NCBI RefSeq assembly: GCF_000347635.1
Contig: NC_020514.1
Span: 1,302,001-1,366,000 of the forward strand
Origin: Paraglaciecola psychrophila 170
GTDB lineage: Bacteria; Pseudomonadota; Gammaproteobacteria; Enterobacterales; Alteromonadaceae
Length of the DNA stretch: 64,000 nt
Reading direction: 5' to 3'
How positions within the stretch are numbered: position 1 is the stretch's first letter; each line of letters opens with the position of its first letter. Below, piece by piece: positions 56,708 through 64,000 of this stretch. The position numbers and the translations under genes were made by a program. The notes beneath the pieces were generated by a model. The model ran no database searches and was not told where the DNA came from. It worked only from the letters and a program-made list of their open reading frames with translations.

Positions 56708-59392
56708 TTAAGCGTAAAGTGGGTTAAGTTTGTCGATGTTGATGTCAAAGCGTTTAATTGCTTCGGTCACTACTTTTTTGTCAACTTCACCACGTTTGGC
56801 GAGTTCATACAAAGACGCAACGACTATATATGCCGCATTGACTTCAAAGTGTGTACGTAAGTTTGCACGGCTATCACTGCGGCCAAAACCATCAGTACCT
56901 AGGCAACGATAGTCGGTGTCAATGAAGGCACGCACTTGATCAGAATAACCTTTCACATAGTCAGTGGCTGCAATAGCAGGACCTGCATCTTTACTGATAA
57001 CTTTACCTATGTATGATGTTTTAGCATCAGCTTCAGGGTTAAGCATATTCCAACGTGCTATGGCCTGACCTTCACGGGCTAATTCGTTGAAAGAGGTCAC
57101 AGAATATACATCGGAAGAGACTTTGTAGTCTTCACTTAAAATCTGCGCTGCTTTGCGTACTTCATTTAAGATTGTGCCCGAGCCCATAAGTTGAACATTG
57201 GACTTAGCTTTAGCCTTACCTTTTGCTTCAACTCGCTCTAACTTGTAGATACCTTTGATGATTTGTTTGGCTATGTCTTTGCTTTCTGGCATAGCAGGAT
57301 GTTGATAATTTTCATTCATCAGGGTGAGGTAATAGAATACATTTTCGTTTTCAGTGTACATACGACGTAAACCGTCTTGCACTATTACCGCTACTTCATA
57401 TCCGTAAGTTGGGTCATAGGTAACACAATTTGGGATCAAATTAGCTTGAACATGTGAATGCCCATCTTGATGTTGTAGACCTTCGCCGTTAAGGGTGGTA
57501 CGACCTGCAGTGGCACCTAACAAAAAGCCTCGAGCTTGGCTGTCGCCAGCAGCCCAAGCTAAATCGCCTACACGTTGGAAACCAAACATGGAGTAGTATA
57601 TGTAAAAGGGGATAGTTGTGGCGTTGCAAGTGGAGTAAGACGTACCAGCAGCGACCCAAGAAGCCATAGCACCTAGTTCGTTGATACCTTCTTGTAAAAC
57701 CTGACCTTTTTTATCTTCACGGTAATAGGCCACTTGGTCTGCATCTTGAGGCGTGTATTTTTGACCTTCGTTGGCGTAAATACCCACTTGACGGAATAGA
57801 CCTTCCATTCCAAAAGTACGGGCTTCATCAGGAATAATAGGTACCACACGTTTACCCATTTTCTTATCTTTCAATAAGACATTAAGTACACGTACAAAGG
57901 TCATAGTAGAAGACACTTCACGGTCGCCTGAACCTTTCAAAATAGCATCAAAGGCTTTTAATTCAGGCATCTCAAGTTGGTCTTCTGCTTGCACACGGCG
58001 CTGCGGTAATGAACCACCTAATGCTTCGCGACGTGCTTTCATATACTTATATTCTTCACTGTCTTCAGCAAATTTAAAATAAGGTAAATCAGCAATGGCT
58101 TCGTCTGTGACAGGAATGTTGAAACGGTCGCGGAATTTTTTTAGGGAATCCACATCCATTTTTTTCACGTTGTGCGCAATATTTAAGGCTTCACCTGATG
58201 CACCTAAACCAAAACCTTTAATAGTTTTGGCTAAAATAACCGTTGGACGACCTTTGGTATCCATGGCTTTTTGGTAAGCGGCGAATACTTTAACTGGGTC
58301 ATGTCCACCACGGTTTAGCCGGAAAATATCTTCGTCAGACATGTTTGCCACAAGCGCCGCTGTTTCGGGATATTTGTTAAAGTAGTTTTCACGGGTGTAC
58401 TTGCCACCTTTGGCTTTACAGTTTTGGTATTCACCGTCTACAGTTTCATTCATTAGTTGTAAAAGTTTACCGGATTTGTCACGGGCAATGAGTGCATCCC
58501 AGTAGCTACCCCAAATGACTTTTACTACTTCCCAGCCTGCGCCACGGAAAGTGCCTTCAAGCTCTTGAATTATTTTTCCGTTACCACGAACCGGTCCATC
58601 CAAACGTTGTAGGTTACAGTTGATGACGAAGGTTAAGTTGTCTAAACCTTCACGAGAAGCCAAACCAATGGCGCCTAATGATTCAGGCTCATCACACTCA
58701 CCGTCACCTAAGTAACAATATACTCTTTGCTCGGAACAATCTTTGATGCCACGATTAGTTAAGTACTTTAAAAAACGTGCAGTGTAGATAGCTTGCAATG
58801 GACCTAAACCCATAGAAACAGTAGGAAACTGCCAATAATCTTTCATTAAGTGAGGATGAGGATAAGAAGGTATTCCTTGGCCATCACATTCTTGACGAAA
58901 ATTATTTAACTGTGTTTCTGATAAATTGCCTTCTAGGAAAGAGCGGGCATAAATACCTGGAGAAATATGGCCTTGATAAAATATAAAGTCGCCACTGTTT
59001 TTGTCGTTAGGTGCTTTAAAAAAGTGGTTAAAACCTACATCGTACAACATGGCTGAGGATGCGAAGCTACCAATATGGCCACCTAGATCTAAGTCTTTCT
59101 TAGAAGCACGTAGCACGATCATTAAGGCATTCCAACGTATAGCAGCACGAATTCGCGCTTCAATCGTTTGGTCTCCAGGCATAGTAGGCTCTTGCACTAC
59201 CGGAATGGTATTGATGTAAGCAGTGGTTGCGTCATAAGGTAAATGCGCTCCATTGCGACGAGCTTTGTCAATTAGAGCCTCTAAAAGAAAATGTGCGCGT
59301 TCAGCACCCTCTTCTTTAAAAACTGTTTCTAGCGAGTCTAACCACTCTTGTGTTTCTTGCGGATCCACATCCGGATGCATCATATCAGCCAT
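56708..59392 (-). CDS. aceE: Pyruvate dehydrogenase E1 component, homodimeric type
   Basis: 894 residues. The thiamine-diphosphate motif GDGECDEPESLGAIGL starts the GDG..N..N pattern ending in FVINCNLQRLDG; the C-terminal transketolase-like part has SDQVRAFIDTDYRCLGTDGF. It decarboxylates pyruvate and acetylates the E2 lipoyl groups. It starts 26 bp before aceF ends upstream, so the two are a tight operon. The usual length is about 885-890. Confidence 0.96.
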   Translation of the reverse strand: MADMMHPDVDPQETQEWLDSLETVFKEEGAERAHFLLEALIDKARRNGAHLPYDATTAYINTIPVVQEPTMPGDQTIEARIRAAIRWNALMIVLRASKKDLDLGGHIGSFASSAMLYDVGFNHFFKAPNDKNSGDFIFYQGHISPGIYARSFLEGNLSETQLNNFRQECDGQGIPSYPHPHLMKDYWQFPTVSMGLGPLQAIYTARFLKYLTNRGIKDCSEQRVYCYLGDGECDEPESLGAIGLASREGLDNLTFVINCNLQRLDGPVRGNGKIIQELEGTFRGAGWEVVKVIWGSYWDALIARDKSGKLLQLMNETVDGEYQNCKAKGGKYTRENYFNKYPETAALVANMSDEDIFRLNRGGHDPVKVFAAYQKAMDTKGRPTVILAKTIKGFGLGASGEALNIAHNVKKMDVDSLKKFRDRFNIPVTDEAIADLPYFKFAEDSEEYKYMKARREALGGSLPQRRVQAEDQLEMPELKAFDAILKGSGDREVSSTMTFVRVLNVLLKDKKMGKRVVPIIPDEARTFGMEGLFRQVGIYANEGQKYTPQDADQVAYYREDKKGQVLQEGINELGAMASWVAAGTSYSTCNATTIPFYIYYSMFGFQRVGDLAWAAGDSQARGFLLGATAGRTTLNGEGLQHQDGHSHVQANLIPNCVTYDPTYGYEVAVIVQDGLRRMYTENENVFYYLTLMNENYQHPAMPESKDIAKQIIKGIYKLERVEAKGKAKAKSNVQLMGSGTILNEVRKAAQILSEDYKVSSDVYSVTSFNELAREGQAIARWNMLNPEADAKTSYIGKVISKDAGPAIAATDYVKGYSDQVRAFIDTDYRCLGTDGFGRSDSRANLRTHFEVNAAYIVVASLYELAKRGEVDKKVVTEAIKRFDINIDKLNPLYA

Positions 59393-59549
59393 GGTGCTTT
59401 CCTTTTTATAGTTTGTTAATGTAGGTACTTATCGCATATAAATAAAATCAGTGTACAACACCAACCATGCTCTATATTTCAATAAGTTTTTATTAATTTC
59501 ATGCTTAAACGTGCCGAAACACGTTGAATGAAATAGTTAATTTGTTTTC

Positions 59550-60296
59550 TTAATTTACTTCTATTCGGCGTAAGGCACGCTGCATACGCATATCTTGTCG
59601 ATTAATGTTCAGTAAGGTGTCTTCAATATAGGCTAAGTGTTCATTACTAGCCTTGCGAGCTTGTTCAGGATCACCTGCTAGAATAGCCTTAACTATGTTG
59701 CGCCTTTGTTTGTTTATATTTTGAGCAGCATCAGCATGTTTAGCCAAAACCTCTAAGTTACGCTGAATATTGTCTTGCAGCATAGACTGTAGACTGCGCA
59801 TCACGTGCTGTAAAACCATGTTGTGAGCTGCGTTGGCCATAGTGAGATAAAAATTAACTAAAGCAATGGCTTGCTGGCTTTTATCGGTTGAGTCATCTGG
59901 CAAAGCTTCCAATGCGCTTTCTAACGCTTCATAATCTTCTGGTTGACCTCGCAGGGCGGCATAGTAAGCAGCCATACCTTCTAGCGCATGACGAAATTCA
60001 AGTAAGTCGAATTGCATTTCTGGTTTGTCAGATAGAAGTAATAAAAGCGGGTCTGTGATCAATTCGTTTAGTCGGGGCTTTACAAAAGTGCCTCCGCCTT
60101 GTTTACGTTCCACCAAATTTTTGTTTTCAAGCTTTTGAATTGCTTCTCTTACTGAAGGTCTTGATACTGCAAACTGTTCTGCGAGAGTGCGTTCGGATAA
60201 AAGTTTTTGTCCTGCTAACAATCTTCCATCTAATATCATGGCTTCTAATTGCTCCATAATATCGTCAGATAACTTTCTAGATTGCACTCGGCGCAT
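59550..60296 (-). CDS. pdhR: Pyruvate-responsive GntR-family regulator
   Basis: 248 residues. The N-terminal winged helix (LLSERTLAEQFAVSRPSVRE, KQGGGTFVKP) is followed by an FCD effector domain (LLEFRHALEGMAAYYAALRG, QRRNIVKAILAGDPEQARKA). PdhR represses the operon until pyruvate binds. A probable PdhR box lies about 50 bp upstream of its own start at 60343-60357, so the gene is likely autoregulated, as in E. coli. Confidence 0.93.
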   Translation of the reverse strand: MRRVQSRKLSDDIMEQLEAMILDGRLLAGQKLLSERTLAEQFAVSRPSVREAIQKLENKNLVERKQGGGTFVKPRLNELITDPLLLLLSDKPEMQFDLLEFRHALEGMAAYYAALRGQPEDYEALESALEALPDDSTDKSQQAIALVNFYLTMANAAHNMVLQHVMRSLQSMLQDNIQRNLEVLAKHADAAQNINKQRRNIVKAILAGDPEQARKASNEHLAYIEDTLLNINRQDMRMQRALRRIEVN

Positions 60297-60342
60297 TCAA
60301 TAATTCCACGGTATGTAACAGCGATAGATGTTTGTTTGGTAA

Positions 60343-60357
60343 ATTGGTAATACCAAC
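60343..60357. promoter_or_regulatory. Probable PdhR operator
   Basis: ATTGGTAATACCAAC fits the PdhR consensus ATTGGTNNNACCAAT in all but the final base. It lies about 47 bp upstream of the pdhR start, in the promoter position. Basis: known E. coli consensus plus sequence match. Confidence 0.65.
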
Positions 60358-60379
60358 AATATGCAATAGCTTAGTAGAC

Positions 60380-60419
60380 ATTGGTCTTTGGGTAAATGTT
60401 AATTTTACAAAAGACCAAT
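60380..60419 (-). terminator. Hairpin between ampE and pdhR
   Basis: ATTGGTCTTT and AAAGACCAAT are perfect inverted arms 20 bases apart, extended by TAGTAG / CTACTA. It follows the ampE stop by about 75 bp and precedes the PdhR box. It may end the ampDE transcript; the ATTGGT / ACCAAT halves also resemble split PdhR half-sites. Confidence 0.45.
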
Positions 60420-60494
60420 ACTACTAAGTGCGGATTAAATAAAAATGTTTGAAAAACAAGAAGCTAAGTTGAAATGGGTGTCTGGTCAGACCTT

Positions 60495-61319
60495 TTAGTT
60501 GATCCAACCAGATAAGGTCAATAGCGCAATAATCATTAACAAAAACATCACATTTCTTTTTGCTAAACGCACTAAAGTGCAAGGTTCTTCGGTGCAATCA
60601 TTTTCATCTGGTTCAATTTCCTCGGCTTTTTTTGATACATCCAATAACAATGTTTTCGCCTGCACTGCTGGGTCGGGTAAATAGCCTAACCAGGTTGGGA
60701 AAGCACGGGAAAAATGCCCAACCAATAAAAATCCCAACGCTGTTATACGTACCGGTATCCAGTCAACAATGTTGAGTAAACGTTTTACCTGATTACCGAT
60801 TTTCTGGTTATCATCTGATAACTTTGCGTCTAGTTCCCTGACCAATACATACAAAATAGCCCCTGCAGCACCGCATGTTGCAAACCATAAAATAACTGCT
60901 GCATAGTGACGGTAGTTTTGCCAAACTAGGTTCAATCCAAATGAAATGGAGCCTTTGTCATCACCGCTTATTTGATCCTCATACATGCTACATGCCTGCA
61001 AATCCCCTCTGTTCGCGGCCTGTAAAAAACATTTGTACGTAGCGCGGATAGTGGGGCAACCCACACATACCATTAATATGGCTGTGCTTATGACTAACTC
61101 TAATAATCCACCAGAAAATTCTTGTACCACTAAGTAAACCATCACCACCGGTACAAAAATTACCAGCGCCAAGATCCAAGATTTTGATGATGAGTTAAAC
61201 CAATCCCGAGATTGAATGCTGTGTAAGTATTTATCTGTGTAAAACCCGGCTTGCCAATATTTGGATTTAGTAGTGACGCGTTCGACGAGTAGTACCAGCA
61301 ACAAGCTGATTAATGTCAT
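60495..61319 (-). CDS. ampE: AmpE-like inner-membrane regulatory protein
   Basis: 274 residues with four likely membrane segments (LISLLLVLLVERV, WILALVIFVPVVMVYLVVQE, HYAAVILWFATCGAAGAILY, the C-terminal MFLLMIIALLTLSGW). It is a transmembrane protein that pairs with AmpD in the control of AmpC beta-lactamase and cell-wall recycling. ampD lies 43 bp upstream, and the pair are probably co-transcribed. Confidence 0.88.
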   Translation of the reverse strand: MTLISLLLVLLVERVTTKSKYWQAGFYTDKYLHSIQSRDWFNSSSKSWILALVIFVPVVMVYLVVQEFSGGLLELVISTAILMVCVGCPTIRATYKCFLQAANRGDLQACSMYEDQISGDDKGSISFGLNLVWQNYRHYAAVILWFATCGAAGAILYVLVRELDAKLSDDNQKIGNQVKRLLNIVDWIPVRITALGFLLVGHFSRAFPTWLGYLPDPAVQAKTLLLDVSKKAEEIEPDENDCTEEPCTLVRLAKRNVMFLLMIIALLTLSGWIN

Positions 61320-61362
61320 TATTTTATCTCTTGTTAAATCTTAGTTGGATTGGACGAATAAA

Positions 61363-61899
61363 TTATATCATCTGTCGGTATTGTGGCCAGTCAAAAGCGA
61401 TACCTGGATCGGTTTTTCTGCCCGGTGCAATATCATTATGGCCAACAATACGCCCTAGGGTGATTGCAGGATAATCCTGTATCAATTCTTGGGTTAATGT
61501 ACTTAAACTTTGATACTGAGTTTGGGTGTAAGCAACATCATCAGCTCCCTCAAGCTCTATTCCAATTGAAAAGTCATTACATCTATTTACTCCCTGAAAA
61601 CTTGAGACGCCAGCATGCCATGCTCTTTTGTCAAAAGGCACAAATTGCACAATCTGTCCATCTCGTTTAATCAAGCAATGAGCAGACACGCGCATTTGAT
61701 AAATGCTGGCAAAGTAGGGATGTAATTTAGGATCTAAACAGCCTGTAAAAAAGTATTGGATATAGTCACCACCAAACTCATTCGGGGGCAACGAAATATT
61801 GTGCACCACCAAGAGTGAGATGGTAGTTTGCTCGGGACGCTCGTCCCAGTGGGTGGTAGGACAATATTCAGCTTGTGTACAAATGGCGTTCTTAATCAA
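61363..61899 (-). CDS. ampD: 1,6-anhydro-N-acetylmuramyl-L-alanine amidase
   Basis: 178 residues starting at TTG 61899 (no in-frame ATG lies nearby). LLVVHNISLPPNEFGGDYI, the zinc ligand in VVHN, RVSAHCLIKRDGQIVQFVPF, KRAWHAGVSSFQGVNRCNDF and GHNDIAPGRKTDPG are all present, with the second zinc ligands in GHND and KTD. It recycles cell-wall muropeptides in the cytoplasm and keeps the ampC inducer low. The 89 bp gap to the protease gene is the divergent promoter region. Confidence 0.95.
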   Translation of the reverse strand: MIKNAICTQAEYCPTTHWDERPEQTTISLLVVHNISLPPNEFGGDYIQYFFTGCLDPKLHPYFASIYQMRVSAHCLIKRDGQIVQFVPFDKRAWHAGVSSFQGVNRCNDFSIGIELEGADDVAYTQTQYQSLSTLTQELIQDYPAITLGRIVGHNDIAPGRKTDPGIAFDWPQYRQMI

Positions 61900-61988
61900 G
61901 GTATTAGCGGCATGAAAGGCTTCATATTGTTATTATAACAAAGTGGATCAGCGAACGCCGATAAATTTTTAATAGGGTAAATTAAACA

Positions 61989-62492
61989 ATGCAGCAAAAT
62001 AAAATGGGTAAAGGCATGTTGATTGTTGCTTGGGTCATTGGTCTAGGCTTGTTAACTCTGTTGTTTGATGAGCAGCTTGCCAAGCAGTTCAACCCTAATG
62101 CTGAGCCTATTTCCTCATCGAATCAAGGTGTGCAGGAGGTGCGGCTCAAGCAAAACCGAGCTGGGCACTACGTTAGCGGAGGTGCTATTAATGGTCAACC
62201 GGTAGTATTTTTATTAGATACTGGGGCCACACATGTATCAGTGCCTATGCATCTGGCCGAGCGACTTAACTTGCAAAAGGGCAGGGAGTCTTGGGTGCAA
62301 ACCGCGAATGGACAGGTTCAGGTGGCACAAACAAATATTCAAAGTTTGTCTATTGGTGATATTCAATTAGATAATGTCAGGGCTAACTTAAACCCTGGTT
62401 TTAAAGCGAATGAAATATTGCTAGGTATGAGCGCACTAAAACAATTAGAATTCACTCAAAAAGGCGAATGGCTGGTTTTACGGAATTTGTAA
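61989..62492 (+). CDS. Retropepsin-like aspartic protease, membrane-anchored
   Basis: 167 residues. One N-terminal helix (GMLIVAWVIGLGLLTLLF), a linker, then FLLDTGATHVSVPMHLAERL with the catalytic DTGAT, and the second half ILLGMSALKQLEF. This is the short periplasmic clan-AA family (TIGR02281-type). It is expected to work as a dimer. It is divergent from ampD, as in relatives. Substrate unknown. Confidence 0.88.
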   Translation: MQQNKMGKGMLIVAWVIGLGLLTLLFDEQLAKQFNPNAEPISSSNQGVQEVRLKQNRAGHYVSGGAINGQPVVFLLDTGATHVSVPMHLAERLNLQKGRESWVQTANGQVQVAQTNIQSLSIGDIQLDNVRANLNPGFKANEILLGMSALKQLEFTQKGEWLVLRNL

Positions 62493-62805
62493 GTAACCAA
62501 AAAGCCTAAGAATAAAATATTTACACCACAGAGGGCACCGGGTGCCGCGCACAGAGAGAAGCATAAGATGAGTGGCGGCTTCGCCAAAAAGACAATGCTA
62601 AAAATACTAATGCGCTCGTCTAAATTTTCTTTTCCTCTGCGTAGCGCTCGGCGCCCGACGCTCGTTATCCTCGGTGGTGGTAATCTTTAAATGCTGAAAA
62701 GCCAAATCTTGTTCTGACCAAAATCGGGCGTAAATTAGATAATGTCGCAATGAGATCACACATTAAAATGGAATAGCATTATTCCGCATTATGATAAGAG
62801 AAACT
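62493..62805. other. Repeat-rich spacer before nadC
   Basis: Contains the second CACCGGGTGCC-core repeat (62527-62554) and, at 62640-62685, an oppositely oriented block (CGCGTAGCGCTCGGCGCCC-like, then CCTCGGTGGTGG) that could pair loosely with it. No gene. The nadC promoter must lie in the last 100 bp. Confidence 0.5.
62527..62554. repeat. CACCGGGTGCC-core repeat, copy 2
   Basis: Inverted relative of 53156-53183; see that entry. The two copies flank the pdh-amp region in opposite orientation. Confidence 0.7.
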
Positions 62806-63657
62806 ATGCAAAATATTGATATTAAATCGGCTGTTGAAATCGCATTATCAGAAGATTTGAACGGGCTAGATGCCGACATTGGGGACATTACCGTTAATTT
62901 GATCCCCGCAACACAAACCATTACTGCTGATATCATCACCCGTGAAAATTGTGTCGTAGCCGGCGCTGCTTGGGTCACAGAAACTTTTGCGCAACTGGAT
63001 ACAGACATTCAATTGAATTGGTATGTCAAAGACGGTGACGCGCTAAAGGCTAATCAACCAATTGTCAGAGTGTCTGGAAACGCTAGGCGAATTTTAACCG
63101 GAGAACGCACCGCGTTAAACTTCTTACAAACCCTTTCAGGTACGGCCACTATCGTAGCGAAATGTGTGAAAGAGTTAGCCGGTACTAACACAAAACTATT
63201 AGACACTCGAAAAACATTGCCTGGTATGCGTTTAGCGCAAAAATATGCGGTGACCTGTGGCGGTGGTAAAAATCATCGTATCGGCTTATTTGATGCTTAT
63301 CTTATAAAAGAAAACCATATCCTAGCCTGTGGCTCAATTCGGGCCGCTGTGACTATAGCAAGGGAACATCACCCAGATTTATCAGTGGAAGTAGAAGTAG
63401 AAAACATTCAAGAATTACATCAAGCGATTGCGGCTAAGGCCGACATTGTGATGTTAGACAATTTTAGCTTGGACATGCTTAAGCAGGCTGTGCTTGTCAA
63501 CAAAGGGCAGTGCAAGTTAGAAGTTTCGGGTAATATTACTATCGAAAGTTTAAAGACTTTATCTGCTTTAGGGGTAGACTTTATTTCCTCAGGGGCGCTT
63601 ACTAAACATGTTCAAGCGATAGACTTGTCGTTAAGAGTAATCACTACCAGCTCTTAG
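62806..63657 (+). CDS. nadC: Nicotinate-nucleotide pyrophosphorylase (quinolinate phosphoribosyltransferase)
   Basis: 283 residues from ATG 62806 (AAGAGA five bases before; 62791 is possible). It makes nicotinate mononucleotide from quinolinate for NAD synthesis. TGERTALNFLQTLSGTAT, LLDTRKTLPGMRLAQKYAV, GGGKNHRIGLFDAYLIKENH, VEVEVENIQEL and ISSGALTKHVQAIDLSL match the family in order. nadC and pilA side by side is usual in pseudomonads and relatives. Confidence 0.96.
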   Translation: MQNIDIKSAVEIALSEDLNGLDADIGDITVNLIPATQTITADIITRENCVVAGAAWVTETFAQLDTDIQLNWYVKDGDALKANQPIVRVSGNARRILTGERTALNFLQTLSGTATIVAKCVKELAGTNTKLLDTRKTLPGMRLAQKYAVTCGGGKNHRIGLFDAYLIKENHILACGSIRAAVTIAREHHPDLSVEVEVENIQELHQAIAAKADIVMLDNFSLDMLKQAVLVNKGQCKLEVSGNITIESLKTLSALGVDFISSGALTKHVQAIDLSLRVITTSS

Positions 63658-63876
63658 AAGCTTTGGTAGCTTGCTTATTCATGAGAGTTTAAAAAAAATC
63701 ACAGGCGTAAGTTGCGGGGATGTTTTTACGGCTAAGACTTAAGTATGTATCTGCATACTTGTCAGATGCTGAACTCGTTCTATACTAATTAGGAATTCAA
63801 AAACAACGCCCTAACTCGGCAAACGGCAAAACTTTTAAAACTTAGATATTACACAATATGTGTCGGAGAGAAAACC

Positions 63877-64000
63877 ATGAACATGACTCAAATGAATAAT
63901 GCAAAAAAACAAGGCGGCTTCACTTTAATCGAATTGATGATTGTTGTCGCTATTATCGGTATTTTAGCAGCGATTGCTTTGCCTGCTTATCAATCTTATA
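63877..64000 (+). CDS. pilA: Type IV pilin (prepilin), N-terminal part, cut by window edge
   Basis: ATG 63877 follows [26 protein letters not shown] is a prepilin leader: cleavage between GG and FTLIE, Glu at +5, then the hydrophobic helix [20 protein letters not shown]. The mature pilin continues outside the window. FimV, encoded at 28.8 kb, is a companion of this pilus system. Confidence 0.92.
   Translation, partial: MNMTQMNNAKKQGGFTLIELMIVVAIIGILAAIALPAYQSY

Noticed and set aside
63660..63876. Sigma-54 promoter before pilA
   Set aside because: No GG-N10-GC pair with correct spacing was found by eye; the nearest (AGGCGTAAGTTGC) has two bases too few.

Overview
The window looks like chromosomal DNA of a marine gammaproteobacterium of the Alteromonadales, probably close to Paraglaciecola, Glaciecola or Alteromonas. 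This is inferred from family-level resemblance of the proteins and from gene order: pdhR-aceE-aceF-lpd, ampD-ampE, nadC beside pilA, pdxB-asd-fimV, a TonB receptor with long surface regions, a WS/DGAT acyltransferase and an envelope DnaJ protein. The DNA is fairly AT-rich by eye. No search could be run, so the genus is only a suggestion.

Layout. (1) 1-4.6 kb: a partial DnaJ-domain membrane protein, a VWA-domain protein, a DUF418 membrane protein between two direct repeats, and a dienoyl-CoA-reductase-like SDR. (2) 4.6-18.2 kb is an accessory graveyard. It holds decayed IS110/IS1111, IS630, IS982 and REP-associated (RAYT) elements, a structured MITE-like repeat with perfect 24-bp inverted ends, a frameshifted GH3 glucosidase lipoprotein, a shredded DUF2293 gene and a broken fadD-type gene. 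An intact hydrolase, a small conserved protein and a large SRPBCC-SDR fusion survive among them. (3) 18.7-32 kb is mostly housekeeping: slyD, tag, a CPA2 antiporter, a Crp/Fnr regulator, a class II aldolase with an alpha/beta hydrolase, pdxB, asd and fimV. (4) 32-36.7 kb: a decayed copper-protein-like/beta-barrel pair, then a decaying four-gene operon (PfpI-PfpI-DUF1272-cupin) divergent from an intact GlxA-type regulator. (5) 36.7-42.8 kb: a LysR regulator divergent from a TonB receptor, an N-formylglutamate amidohydrolase-like enzyme and a YfcC transporter, which reads as one uptake-and-cleavage unit. (6) 43-53 kb: tandem DUF481 outer-membrane proteins, an HDOD protein, a neutral-lipid cluster (WS/DGAT, two hydrolases, an SDR), a DUF1289 protein and a PepO-like M13 peptidase. 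(7) 53.4-64 kb: lpd, aceF, aceE, pdhR, ampE and ampD on the minus strand, then a retropepsin-like protease, nadC and the start of pilA on the plus strand.

The most striking property is the density of recent gene decay. At least fourteen coding regions carry nonsense codons or single-base indels yet remain alignable end to end. Two of the indels fall in runs of T inside genes that should matter (pdxB and the antiporter), so sequencing error, true decay or slippage must be separated. Candidate regulatory signals include a PdhR operator before pdhR, a 20-bp perfect palindrome before the antiporter, and several hairpin terminators. I saw no tRNA, rRNA or CRISPR array.
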